From NCBI GenBank assembly GCA_015060205.1, contig SUYY01000005.1, positions 1 through 64,000 on the forward strand: DNA of 64,000 bases, given 5' to 3'. Below are positions 1 through 8,662 of the stretch, one piece after another (positions within the stretch are counted from its first letter, which is position 1; every line of letters starts with the position of its first letter). The stretch comes from Bacteroidales bacterium (GTDB lineage: Bacteria; Bacteroidota; Bacteroidia; Bacteroidales; UBA932). Under the pieces are notes generated by a model, which had not been told where the DNA came from, did no database searches, and saw only the letters and a program-made list of their open reading frames with translations. The translations under genes and the position numbers were made by a program.

Positions 1-1
1 T

Positions 2-610
2 AGGAACCTATATGCGGTAACAAATCTTGCCACCAAGCATATCGAGGCAAATCGTTATGAGGTTGCATCGGCGTTGACTCCAACAGCATATGTCGCATAT
101 CATTCCGCCCTAGAGTTCTATGGTGTGGCCAATCAGGTCTTCAACACCATGTATGTCGCAAGCGATAGTGTATTCAACAGCTTTGAGTTCGACGGACTTT
201 CATATATGTATGCTAAAAGTCCGGCAAATGTTGGAATTGAAACTCCTGTTATGTCATACGGAATAAGAATTACAAGTTTGGAGAGAACCGTAATCGACTG
301 CATTGACAGAATTGACAAGTGCGGAGGGTCTGAAGAGATGCTTCAGTGCTTTGGAATGATAATGCATATCAGTGAAGCCAAGTTGTTGGAAGTTCTTGCA
401 AGTTATGATAAAGCAACCCTTTATAAGAAGGCTGGGTTTGTTCTGAGCAGGTTCAGGAGCCGATTCAAACTCAGTGATGCTTTCTTCCAGACATGCAGGG
501 AAAGGGCAAATGTAGGCTCCAAAGTGCTTACATCATGCGAGGATTGTACTGAGTATGACAGGGAATGGAATATTTCATATCCCGACACGTTTAATTCATT
601 CGACTATTAA
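2..610 (+). CDS. abiEi: AbiEi-type antitoxin, 5' end outside window
   Basis: The frame is open from the first bases of the window, so the N-terminal winged-helix part of the protein is missing; only the C-terminal part (about 202 residues) is visible. It contains the segment SLERTVIDCIDR near its middle, which is typical of the AbiEi antitoxin C-terminal domain. AbiEi proteins bind their own promoter and neutralise the nucleotidyltransferase toxin AbiEii, a type IV toxin-antitoxin arrangement used against phage. The stop codon lies 5 bases before the start of the AbiEii-like gene, so the two are one operon. The call rests on this segment and on the neighbour; it is strong as a pair and moderate alone. 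Confidence 0.8.
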   Translation, partial: RNLYAVTNLATKHIEANRYEVASALTPTAYVAYHSALEFYGVANQVFNTMYVASDSVFNSFEFDGLSYMYAKSPANVGIETPVMSYGIRITSLERTVIDCIDRIDKCGGSEEMLQCFGMIMHISEAKLLEVLASYDKATLYKKAGFVLSRFRSRFKLSDAFFQTCRERANVGSKVLTSCEDCTEYDREWNISYPDTFNSFDY

Positions 611-615
611 AGAGT

Positions 616-1566
616 ATGAGGGCATATAATAGGATAGAACTGGAAAAGGTAGCCAGAGAGACTGGCTTCATAAGGGATAATCTTGAGAAGGTGATCCGCT
701 TGAGCAATATTCTGGAATTTCTCGTGTCAGATGATAATTTGAAAGGGAAGGTAGTCCTGAAGGGAGGTACGGCTATCAATCTTACTGTGTTTGATATGCC
801 TCGCTTGTCGGTTGATATTGACCTTGATTATTGCTGCAATTCAGACAAGGATACAATGATGGCAGACAGGGCTGTCATAGGCCAGGAGATTCTCGGACAT
901 ATGCAGTCCAATGGATATACTCTTCATCCTTCAAGTAAGAACACGCATGCACTTGATTCATGGGTATTCAGTTACTTGAATGCCGGCGGAAACAAGGACA
1001 ACATCAAGATTGAAATCAATTATATGATGAGGACTCATATTCTTGAGCCTCGGGCAAGGAAGACATCTGTTCCTTTTATTGATGAGGTTGACGTCTATGC
1101 ATTGTCACCTCTCGAGTTGTTCGGCAGCAAGATAAAGGCCTTGATTGAAAGATCTGCTCCGAGGGATATGTATGATGTCGATCGTATGATTAGAGAGAAT
1201 ATCTTCAAGGTTGACCAGATGGATATGCTGCGAAAGATCGTCGTGTTCTATCTTGCTGTCGGAGGAAAAAACAAACCAACAAAGGAGTATTCTTTTGAAA
1301 GGATCCAGAACATCAAGTTCCCTCAGATCAGGTCTGCCTTAATTCCTGTACTGAAAAAGACTGAGAAGTTTGACTTTGAGGAGGCTAAATCAAACGTTAT
1401 CTCCTTCTTAACAACACTCCTCATCTTAGGAGACGCGGAGAAGAAATTTATTGATTCGTTTAATCAAGGTGAATACAAGCCGGAACTTCTATTTGATGAT
1501 GGTGAAATCATTGAAAGAATCAAGGAACACCCGATGGCTCTCTGGAAGATAAGCAATGGAGAATAA
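616..1566 (+). CDS. abiEii: AbiEii-family nucleotidyltransferase toxin
   Basis: A 316-residue member of the AbiEii/AbiGii nucleotidyltransferase family (DUF1814). The polymerase-beta-like signature is complete: KGGTAINL near residue 50 (the GG(T/S)A turn) followed by the acidic triad region LSVDIDLDY near residue 67. Further on, LSPLELFGSKIKAL and RDMYDVDRM near residues 170-190 match the conserved Lys and Asp motifs of the family. In studied systems the toxin transfers nucleotides to tRNA or protein and stops growth. It is co-transcribed with the antitoxin. No residue appears to be lost, so it is predicted active. It ends 3 bases before the sigma-54 activator gene, probably by chance adjacency of cargo and core genes. 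Confidence 0.9.
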   Translation: MRAYNRIELEKVARETGFIRDNLEKVIRLSNILEFLVSDDNLKGKVVLKGGTAINLTVFDMPRLSVDIDLDYCCNSDKDTMMADRAVIGQEILGHMQSNGYTLHPSSKNTHALDSWVFSYLNAGGNKDNIKIEINYMMRTHILEPRARKTSVPFIDEVDVYALSPLELFGSKIKALIERSAPRDMYDVDRMIRENIFKVDQMDMLRKIVVFYLAVGGKNKPTKEYSFERIQNIKFPQIRSALIPVLKKTEKFDFEEAKSNVISFLTTLLILGDAEKKFIDSFNQGEYKPELLFDDGEIIERIKEHPMALWKISNGE

Positions 1567-1569
1567 TCT

Positions 1570-2913
1570 ATGGCAAAAAGCAAAGCGAAAATACTGGTTG
1601 TGGATGACAACAGCGGAATCAGGGCGGCACTGAAGGTGCTGCTGCCGCTGCATTTCTCGCAGGTGGAGCTGATTCCTTCGCCTAAGGAACTGGTGACCAA
1701 GATGGCCGACTTCCGTCCGGATGTCGTGCTGCTTGATATGAATTTCCACACCGATATCAATACTGGAAACGAGGGCTTATATTGGCTCTCGGAGATCAAG
1801 AAGCGCACTCCTGAGACTGAGGTTGTGCTATTTACCGCATACGCTGACATCCAACTGGCGGTAGAGGGCATGAAGCGAGGAGCATTCGACTTCATCGTGA
1901 AGCCTTGGGATAACGACAAGTTGGTTGAAACGCTGAAGGCGGCATACGACCGTACTGGCAAGAAGGAAAAGGCTGCGGTCGCTCCTTCATCAATGAAGAT
2001 GTTCTGGGGCAAAGGGCCGGCGATGAGCGGTATAAGGCAGACTGTCGAGAAGATATCCGTTACAGATGCGACTGTGCTGATCACCGGTGAGAACGGTACC
2101 GGAAAGGACGTGCTGGCTGGTGAGATCCACAGTATGTCGGACAGGTCTCTCAGACCGATGGTGTGCGTAGATGCGGGAGCAATCACAGAGACTCTGTTTG
2201 AGAGCGAACTCTTCGGCCATGTGAAAGGTGCATTTACAGACGCACATACGGATCATGTCGGCAAGTTTGAACAGGCAAACGGAGGCACACTCTTCCTTGA
2301 CGAGATAGGAAACATTCCTCCGCATCTTCAGGCGAAGTTACTGCGCGCTCTTCAGAACCGCTGCATCACAAGAGTCGGCGACGACAAGTCCATACCGGTA
2401 GACATCAGGCTTATCTGTGCTACTAACAAGGACTTAAACCAGATGGTCGCTAATGGCGAGTTCCGCCAGGATCTTTACTATAGAATCAATACGTTTGAAC
2501 TTCATCTTCCTGCACTTAGGGAAAGGACTGACGAGATCCTTCCTTTGGCGGAGATGTTCGTGAATAAGTTTGCTGAGAAATACAGAAGAAACGTCAAGGG
2601 AATTTCCGCTGATACTGCAGAAGTCTTGAAGGGACATTCGTGGAGCGGTAATATTCGCGAACTTTCCAACTGCATTGAGAAGGCTGTCATTCTTTCTGAA
2701 AATGAACTTCTTACCGCTGCTGACATAGAGATTGTTGCATCCAGAGCATCAGGTTCTATCGATGTATCAAGCACAGACACATTGGAGGAGACTGAAGAGA
2801 AGGCCATCCGTGCTGCGATGGCTCGGTTTGGAGGTAATCTGTCTATGGTAGCAAAGTCGCTGGAAATCAGCCGCCCTACGCTATACGCTAAACTGAAGAA
2901 ATACGGAATCTAG
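1570..2913 (+). CDS. sigma-54-dependent response regulator (NtrC/AtoC class)
   Basis: A 447-residue activator with three domains: a receiver (residues about 6-120, phospho-acceptor Asp in DVVLLDMNF), an AAA+ domain (about 140-375, Walker A GENGTGKD, Walker B GGTLFLDEIG) and a C-terminal Fis-type helix-turn-helix (ISRPTLYAKLKKYGI). It should bind upstream sites and remodel sigma-54 RNA polymerase when phosphorylated by the kinase encoded 20 bp downstream. The loop that contacts sigma-54 reads GAFTDA instead of the classical GAFTGA, so the fifth position carries Asp. GC content and codon use look higher than in the AbiE pair just upstream. Target genes are not evident. Confidence 0.93.
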   Translation: MAKSKAKILVVDDNSGIRAALKVLLPLHFSQVELIPSPKELVTKMADFRPDVVLLDMNFHTDINTGNEGLYWLSEIKKRTPETEVVLFTAYADIQLAVEGMKRGAFDFIVKPWDNDKLVETLKAAYDRTGKKEKAAVAPSSMKMFWGKGPAMSGIRQTVEKISVTDATVLITGENGTGKDVLAGEIHSMSDRSLRPMVCVDAGAITETLFESELFGHVKGAFTDAHTDHVGKFEQANGGTLFLDEIGNIPPHLQAKLLRALQNRCITRVGDDKSIPVDIRLICATNKDLNQMVANGEFRQDLYYRINTFELHLPALRERTDEILPLAEMFVNKFAEKYRRNVKGISADTAEVLKGHSWSGNIRELSNCIEKAVILSENELLTAADIEIVASRASGSIDVSSTDTLEETEEKAIRAAMARFGGNLSMVAKSLEISRPTLYAKLKKYGI

Positions 2914-2932
2914 ATTCCTCGTCAAGTTCGGA

Positions 2933-4141
2933 ATGACATCAATTCAAATCATATCAATCGTATTAGCGACAGCCATCGTGTCTGCCGTTATTGCTACTTT
3001 GCACACATCAAGAAAGATGCGTAAGAAGGTGGCATATATGCTTGATGCATTGGAAGACAAGGAGTTGAATTTCAGGTTTGATGAGAGAAGACTGATCGGG
3101 CGCAGATTCAACAAGACCCTGAACCGTCTTCGCGGAATCTTCGACAAGGAAAGACACGAGATCATAGAACAGGAGAAGTATTTCGGTCTGATGCTCGATC
3201 ACGTCAAGACAGGTGTCGTTGTCGTCGAGGACAGTGGTCGTGTAAACTATTGCAACAATACCGCACTGGCTCTCTTAGGCGTGGCGACATTCGGTCATAT
3301 CCGTCAGATTAGAAGTGTGAGCGATTCCCTCTATGAGATATTCCAGTCAATTACTGACGGCGTCGAAGAGAGAACTAGTTACTACAACGAGTCCGGAAAG
3401 ATGACCATTGCTCTTACGGCTTCGGCTGCTACCATTGGAAAGGAACACGTTCTTGTCATTGCGTTCAACGATATCAGTAATGAGATTGCAGAGAATGAGC
3501 AGGAGTCTTGGTCTAAGTTGATCAGGGTGCTGACTCATGAGATCATGAATACGGTTACTCCTATCGCTTCGCTCAGCGAGACTCTTCTTAAGTTTGACAA
3601 TGTGGATGGAGAGGTCAGGAATGGTCTCAGCACTATTTCACAGTCATCGAGAGGACTTATCAAGTTCGTGGACACATATCGCAATCTCACGCGTATATCT
3701 ACGCCGTCCAAGAAGGCGTTCTACTTCAGGGAACTTGCCGAGAGAGTAATCAACCTGACTCGCGAGCAGGCTGTGGTATCCGGAGCAGTATGCACATACG
3801 TCGAGAAGTCTGAAGATGTTCTGTTATATGCCGATGAGGGTCAGATCACGCAGATCCTCATCAATCTGGTGAAGAACGCAGTCCAGGCAGAAGCGAAGAA
3901 TATCGAAATTACAGCCGAAATCAATCTCTCGGAGCATATCATCATCAATATCATCAACGACGGCCATCCGATCAGCAAGGAAAGCCAGGAGGAGATTTTC
4001 GTTCCGTTCTATACGACCAAACAGGAAGGCACAGGCATTGGACTCAGCCTTTCTCGTCAGATCATGAGACTTCACAATGGTTCGCTGAAACTGACCAGGA
4101 GTGACGAGAAAGGGACAGTGTTTACGCTGGTGTTTAAGTAA
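2933..4141 (+). CDS. sensor histidine kinase, NtrY-like
   Basis: A 402-residue inner-membrane kinase with a single membrane segment (residues about 5-24), a linker, a PAS-like region (about 85-190), a HisKA dimerisation helix with the phospho-acceptor His at residue 201 (LTHEIMNTVTP) and a HATPase_c domain (N box NLVKNAVQAEA, G boxes GTGIGLSLSRQIM) to the C terminus. There is almost no periplasmic domain, so the signal is probably cytosolic and read by the PAS fold. It forms a two-component pair with the sigma-54 activator upstream. The HEIMNTVTP form of the H box is typical of kinases that partner NtrC-class regulators in Bacteroidetes. Confidence 0.92.
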   Translation: MTSIQIISIVLATAIVSAVIATLHTSRKMRKKVAYMLDALEDKELNFRFDERRLIGRRFNKTLNRLRGIFDKERHEIIEQEKYFGLMLDHVKTGVVVVEDSGRVNYCNNTALALLGVATFGHIRQIRSVSDSLYEIFQSITDGVEERTSYYNESGKMTIALTASAATIGKEHVLVIAFNDISNEIAENEQESWSKLIRVLTHEIMNTVTPIASLSETLLKFDNVDGEVRNGLSTISQSSRGLIKFVDTYRNLTRISTPSKKAFYFRELAERVINLTREQAVVSGAVCTYVEKSEDVLLYADEGQITQILINLVKNAVQAEAKNIEITAEINLSEHIIINIINDGHPISKESQEEIFVPFYTTKQEGTGIGLSLSRQIMRLHNGSLKLTRSDEKGTVFTLVFK

Positions 4142-4171
4142 CAGTCACTTCGCTTTTATATTTATATGTTA

Positions 4172-5344
4172 TCAGAACAAGTCTTTGAGTTTGTCAAAGA
4201 AACTCTTGTCTTCCTTTGTCGGATTTGGTTTGAATCCTTCCTTCTTTCTGAGCGATTCTATGATTTCCTTTTCGTCCTTGTTCAATTTCTTAGGGATCCA
4301 GACCGCAAACTTGACGTACAGATCACCTGTGCCGCCGTATCCGTTCACTGTTGGAAGACCTTTTCCACGCAGGCGTACTACTGTTCCGGACTGGGTTCCG
4401 GCATCTACCTTGACCTTATATGCTCCATCCAGACATGGGATTTCAACTTCCGCTCCGAGTATAGCATCAGGCATTGATATCACCTTGGTGCAATACAGAT
4501 TGTTGCCTTCTCTCTTGAGATTAGGATGCTCCTGCTCTTCAATTACAACAAGAAGGTCTCCATTTATTCCATTGTTTTTTGCTGCGTGACCCTCTCCCTG
4601 GATGGTGAGTTGCATGCCGGCTTCGACTCCTGCCGGAATCTTGACCTTGATGGTTTCACGTTTGCGCACCAGACCTGAGCCTCCGCATGTGCGGCAAGGA
4701 TTGCTGATGATCTTTCCTTCTCCACCGCACTGCTGACATGTGGAATATGTCACAGTCTGTCCGAATATGCTGTTTACTACTCTCTGGACCTGACCTGAGC
4801 CGTTACATGCCGGACATGTCTTGATGTCAGAACTGTTTTTCGCCCCTCTTCCGCCGCAGTCATGGCAAGGAACACTTTTCTCTATGCTGATTTCCTTTTC
4901 GACTCCCTTCGCTATCTCCTCCAGTGTGAGTTTTACGCGGACTCTGATGTCCCTGCCTCTATATACTCTTTGCTGCTGACGTTGTCCGGATCTTCCTCCA
5001 CCGAAACCGCTGAATCCGCCGAATCCTCCGCCAAAACCTCCGAATCCTCCTCCGAACAGGTCGTTCAGTATGTCGTTCAGGTCGCCGAATCCTCCGCTGA
5101 AGTCAGGTGCGGCACCGTCTACACCTGCATGACCGAACTGGTCATATTTGGCTCTTTTGTCGGCATCACTCAGTATGGAATATGCTTCAGCAGCCTCCTT
5201 GAACTTCTCCTCAGCCTCTTTGTTGCCGGGGTTCTTGTCAGGGTGGTATTTGACGGCAAGTTTTCTATATGCCTTCTTTATTTCGTCTGCTGATGCGCCT
5301 TTTGCGACACCGAGCACTTCGTAATAGTCTCTCTTGTTAGCCAT
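4172..5344 (-). CDS. dnaJ: chaperone DnaJ (Hsp40)
   Basis: Full-length 390-residue DnaJ. It has the J domain with the HPD tripeptide (residues about 34-36, KYHPDKNPG), a long Gly/Phe-rich linker (about 75-125), four CxxCxGxG zinc-finger repeats (starting [32 protein letters not shown]) and the C-terminal substrate-binding domain. It delivers unfolded clients to DnaK and stimulates its ATPase. It lies 44 bp downstream of grpE on the same strand, the usual co-expression with the nucleotide exchange factor; dnaK is not in this window. No CIRCE-like inverted repeat was seen upstream of either gene. Confidence 0.98.
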   Translation of the reverse strand: MANKRDYYEVLGVAKGASADEIKKAYRKLAVKYHPDKNPGNKEAEEKFKEAAEAYSILSDADKRAKYDQFGHAGVDGAAPDFSGGFGDLNDILNDLFGGGFGGFGGGFGGFSGFGGGRSGQRQQQRVYRGRDIRVRVKLTLEEIAKGVEKEISIEKSVPCHDCGGRGAKNSSDIKTCPACNGSGQVQRVVNSIFGQTVTYSTCQQCGGEGKIISNPCRTCGGSGLVRKRETIKVKIPAGVEAGMQLTIQGEGHAAKNNGINGDLLVVIEEQEHPNLKREGNNLYCTKVISMPDAILGAEVEIPCLDGAYKVKVDAGTQSGTVVRLRGKGLPTVNGYGGTGDLYVKFAVWIPKKLNKDEKEIIESLRKKEGFKPNPTKEDKSFFDKLKDLF

Positions 5345-5388
5345 AAATAATCAAATTGCTGATATATTTGCGATACAGACGGAATCCA

Positions 5389-5928
5389 TCAGATTCCTAC
5401 AACGACTTTTGCAAAGCGTATGACTTTTCCGTTGAGCGTATATCCGGTCTGTACGACGTCAAATATCTTTCCCTTCTTATCTTCGTCCTCGACAGGGAAC
5501 TGGGCTACTGCCTCATGAAGGTCTGTGTCGAAATCCTGATTCATAGCCTCAATCACTGCGAGTCCCTTACTCTTGAGGTATCCCATCAATTTGCTGTATA
5601 TCAACTCGGTACCTTCTTTGGCTGCATCGCTGTCATTCGATTCGAGAAGCACTTTCAATGCCCTTTCGCAATCGTCCAGAATAGGGAGGAGTCCCTTGAT
5701 GGTATCTGTGGATGCCATGCTTACAAGTTCAAGTTTCTCCTGTGACGTCCTTCTTCTGTAATTGTCGAACTCGGCCATGAGCCTGAGATAATCATCCTTA
5801 TCCTTGGCAACTGTCTCCTCCAATGCTGTTATCTTCTTTTCCATCTCCTCCATCTTCTCCATATTTTCCTTCTTTTCCTTCTTTGCCTCCTTCTTCAGAG
5901 ATGCTTTTTTCTGTGTGCTTTCTGACAT
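5389..5928 (-). CDS. grpE: nucleotide exchange factor GrpE
   Basis: A 179-residue GrpE. The N-terminal 60 residues are a highly charged Lys/Glu coiled coil (dimerisation stalk), followed by the conserved DDYLRLMAEFDNYRRRTSQE segment and a C-terminal beta domain that ends with TGYTLNGKVIRFAKVVV. It removes ADP from DnaK. It is the first gene of a grpE-dnaJ unit. The AAG/GAG-rich 5' end opens a second reading frame on the same strand; that frame is treated as a shadow. Confidence 0.96.
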   Translation of the reverse strand: MSESTQKKASLKKEAKKEKKENMEKMEEMEKKITALEETVAKDKDDYLRLMAEFDNYRRRTSQEKLELVSMASTDTIKGLLPILDDCERALKVLLESNDSDAAKEGTELIYSKLMGYLKSKGLAVIEAMNQDFDTDLHEAVAQFPVEDEDKKGKIFDVVQTGYTLNGKVIRFAKVVVGI

Positions 5929-6118
5929 AATTCTTAATCTCCTTTATTGTAATTTTGCCGAACAGAAGCGCTATCACAATAGCGATAGTCAAAGTGATCA
6001 ACATAATTTATTTCTGTTATTATCTACTAACCTGGAAAGGTGATAACAAATTATCTGCCACCTCGATTAGACTGACAATATGTCATATTTTGCTGACAGA
6101 TTTGCCTGACGGACATAG

Positions 6119-6727
6119 TCAGGCATCCGCTTCCGAACTCTTGGTGAGACGTCTTATCAGACATGCTCCCAGGTATCCGAAGGCGATGCCGGCCAGACAT
6201 CCTGTCACAGAACCGACGATTACGTCTCCCAGATAGTGCTTTCCCACGAATATCCTGCTGACGGCTACCATGAATGCCCAGAAGAACATCCATCCTCCAT
6301 AGTACTTCAGCCATGACGGTTTCGTGTCTGATCCTGACCGCAGACCGTAGAATGTGCTGCATGCCAGGCCGAATGCGTTGGCGGCATGGGCGGAAAAGAA
6401 ACTGTAGCCACCTCCTCTTTCCAGCACATGCAGTCCGCTTGCCAGCATGAATTCGTCATTTACCGGTCTTATGCGTGCTACTGCATGTTTCACGATATTT
6501 GAAAACTGGTCGCAGAAACCGAATGTGAGTCCTGCCGCCGCTATTACGATCAGTCCCTTTTTCCAGCCAAGTTTCCAGATCAGCAGAGCCACTATCGCAG
6601 CATACATCGGAATCCAGACTATCTTGTCCGAGAAGAATGCCCAGATCGGGTCTGTGAATGATGAGTACCAGCCGTTTATTGTCAAGGTGAGTTGCTGGTC
6701 TAACTGATGAACCTCCTGCCAGAACAT
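6119..6727 (-). CDS. PAP2-family membrane phosphatase
   Basis: A 202-residue integral membrane protein with about five hydrophobic segments. The three PAP2 motifs are visible: KHAVARIRP (motif 1), SFFSAHAANAFGLA (motif 2, with catalytic His in SAH) and SRIFVGKHYLGDVIVG (motif 3, Arg, His, Asp). Such enzymes remove phosphate from undecaprenyl pyrophosphate, phosphatidic acid or lipid A on the outer face of the inner membrane. It starts 3 bp after obgE and ends a run of seven minus-strand genes that includes a lipid kinase and a phosphoethanolamine-transferase-like enzyme, so a role in lipid-phosphate recycling or lipid A dephosphorylation is plausible. The substrate cannot be decided from sequence. 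Confidence 0.88.
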   Translation of the reverse strand: MFWQEVHQLDQQLTLTINGWYSSFTDPIWAFFSDKIVWIPMYAAIVALLIWKLGWKKGLIVIAAAGLTFGFCDQFSNIVKHAVARIRPVNDEFMLASGLHVLERGGGYSFFSAHAANAFGLACSTFYGLRSGSDTKPSWLKYYGGWMFFWAFMVAVSRIFVGKHYLGDVIVGSVTGCLAGIAFGYLGACLIRRLTKSSEADA

Positions 6728-6729
6728 AT

Positions 6730-7785
6730 CTATAGTACTATTTCGTTGTCATCTCCCGGGAAAAGGACTGTCGCCGGCTCTTCCACCACAACTTCTTTCT
6801 GAAGGGCAGTCCAGAGCAGGTCCTTCAGTTCCTTTATGCCTTCCTGTGTGAACGACGATATGAATACATGAGGTATGTCCTCCGGAAGTGTTTCGGCAAT
6901 CTCCTCCTTGAGTTGCTCATCGAGCATGTCGGATTTCGTGACAGCAAGCACCCTGTCCTTAACGAGAAGTTCAGGATTGTATTCCTTAAGTTCGTTCAGA
7001 AGCACTTCGTAACCCTCTCTGACATCATCCTGATCTGCGGCGACCATGAAAAGCAGAATGGAGTTCCTCTCGATATGTCTGAGGAATCTCATTCCTATGC
7101 CTTTGCCTTCATGCGCTCCTTCGATGATTCCCGGTATATCCGCCATCACGAATGACTTGTCGTCATAATAACTTACAATTCCGAGATTAGGTTCAAGAGT
7201 GGTGAAAGGGTAGTCTGCAATCTTAGGTTTTGCAGCGGATACAGTGGACAGGAGTGTGGACTTTCCTGCATTAGGAAAACCGACCAGACCGACATCCGCA
7301 AGTAGTTTGAGTTCGAGTATGAACCATCCTTCCTCGCAAGGTTCTCCCGGCTGGGAATAGCGTGGAGTCTGATTGGTGGCAGTCTTGAAATTGTTGTTTC
7401 CAAGACCTCCACGACCTCCTTTTACAAGAATCCTTTCTTCGTAAGGTTCGACCATCTCAAACAGAATTTCACCGCTTTCCGCATCCTTCGCCACTGTACC
7501 GAGAGGAACATCAAGGTATATGTCCTCACCGTTCTTTCCTGTCTGGAGTTGTCCGCTTCCCGACGCACCATGCTCAGCCATTATGTGCTTGCGGTATTTA
7601 AGGTGGATCAGGGTCCAGAACTGCGGATTTGCTCTGAGGATGATATGACCACCCCTTCCGCCGTCACCACCGTCAGGACCACCCTTAGGTACGTATTTTT
7701 CTCTTCTCATATGGGTGGAACCCGGACCTCCGTTGCCTGAACGGCAATAGATCTTTACATAATCTATGAAATTGCTGTCTGCCAT
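6730..7785 (-). CDS. obgE: GTPase Obg
   Basis: A 351-residue Obg GTPase: an N-terminal glycine-rich Obg fold (residues 1-160, with runs such as [12 protein letters not shown]), then a G domain with G1 [10 protein letters not shown]3 [14 protein letters not shown] and a TKSD motif for guanine specificity. The variable C-terminal OCT domain is absent; the protein stops about 20 residues after the G domain, a common form in Bacteroidetes. Obg binds the large ribosomal subunit late in assembly and is normally essential. It sits between the PAP2 gene and the lipid kinase. Confidence 0.97.
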   Translation of the reverse strand: MADSNFIDYVKIYCRSGNGGPGSTHMRREKYVPKGGPDGGDGGRGGHIILRANPQFWTLIHLKYRKHIMAEHGASGSGQLQTGKNGEDIYLDVPLGTVAKDAESGEILFEMVEPYEERILVKGGRGGLGNNNFKTATNQTPRYSQPGEPCEEGWFILELKLLADVGLVGFPNAGKSTLLSTVSAAKPKIADYPFTTLEPNLGIVSYYDDKSFVMADIPGIIEGAHEGKGIGMRFLRHIERNSILLFMVAADQDDVREGYEVLLNELKEYNPELLVKDRVLAVTKSDMLDEQLKEEIAETLPEDIPHVFISSFTQEGIKELKDLLWTALQKEVVVEEPATVLFPGDDNEIVL

Positions 7786-7825
7786 AAGTGTCTTATTACA
7801 AATGATCCTGCAAAGATAGTGCTTT

Positions 7826-8662
7826 TTAAGGAATTATGACCTTAAGTGATTTCTCATGTATCTTTATCTCAAGCGTAGTGCCTGCATTGAACCAGTCTCC
7901 GTCTGCGTGTGCTGGACCGGAAACCTCTCTTCGGATGGTTATGCTTTTGCCGCGATGGCAGTGGACTCTCTGGTTACGGTCAAGGCGGCCGGTCATCAGA
8001 AGATAGGCCAGGGCAGGGAGTTCAATCGTTCCGACCATGTCGACTATGGTGATATCAAGTAGCCCGTCGCTTATGTCGGCGAGAGGGGCGATGCGGGCGT
8101 TGTTACCCCATTGGCTGGAATTTCCTACGGTGATCAGGGCCGCATCATTTTTCCATTCTTTCCCGTCAATATTGATGGTATATTTCTCAGGAACGTACTC
8201 TTTCCACGTCTTAAGTCCCTGCTCGATGTAGTTCAGAAGTCCACGTCTGCCGGACTTCGCGAATTTCTCGCTTACAACTGCATCGAAGCCAATTCCGCAT
8301 ACAGAAAAGAACGCCCGTCCGTTTATAGTGGCGGTATCTATCATCTGTGTCTTTCCTGCAAGTATTGCATTCAACGCCCTCTTGTAGTATCTGCTGATAC
8401 CCAGATGCAGGGCAAGTCCGTCACCACTGCCGCAAGGAATGATACCGAGGGTCTTGTCTGAGCCTGCAATGCCTCTTGCCACTTCGTTGACAGTGCCGTC
8501 TCCACCGACTGCTACTATTATTCGCTCTTGAGCGTTACGTGCAAGTTCTTCCGCATGCCCGGCATATCCGGTACATACGACCTTGAAACCCTTCTTCTGA
8601 AGATGGGCGATTATGCGGCTTTTGCGCCTGCGACCTGAAATCGGATTGACAATGAACAGCAT
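7826..8662 (-). CDS. diacylglycerol kinase-family lipid kinase
   Basis: A 278-residue protein of the DAGK catalytic family (YegS/DgkB-like). The nucleotide-binding motif [17 protein letters not shown] lies near residue 55 and the second glycine motif [16 protein letters not shown] near residue 85; the usual Asn of GSGND is replaced by Asp-Gly here. The C-terminal beta-sandwich ends with a DGDW motif. It should phosphorylate a membrane lipid such as diacylglycerol using ATP. It overlaps the upstream phosphoethanolamine-transferase-like gene by one base, implying translational coupling; these transferases release diacylglycerol, which this kinase could recycle. That link is an inference. Confidence 0.88.
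   Translation of the reverse strand: MLFIVNPISGRRRKSRIIAHLQKKGFKVVCTGYAGHAEELARNAQERIIVAVGGDGTVNEVARGIAGSDKTLGIIPCGSGDGLALHLGISRYYKRALNAILAGKTQMIDTATINGRAFFSVCGIGFDAVVSEKFAKSGRRGLLNYIEQGLKTWKEYVPEKYTINIDGKEWKNDAALITVGNSSQWGNNARIAPLADISDGLLDITIVDMVGTIELPALAYLLMTGRLDRNQRVHCHRGKSITIRREVSGPAHADGDWFNAGTTLEIKIHEKSLKVIIP

Noticed and set aside
1464..2325. Long minus-strand frames opposite the sigma-54 activator
   Set aside because: They mirror a strong plus-strand gene with full domain motifs; no family signature is seen in them.
5798..6004. A 68-residue minus-strand frame with a membrane-like start overlapping grpE
   Set aside because: Two thirds of it is grpE in another frame (GAG/AAG-rich), and the unique part is short. 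It could be a leader peptide, but nothing supports translation.
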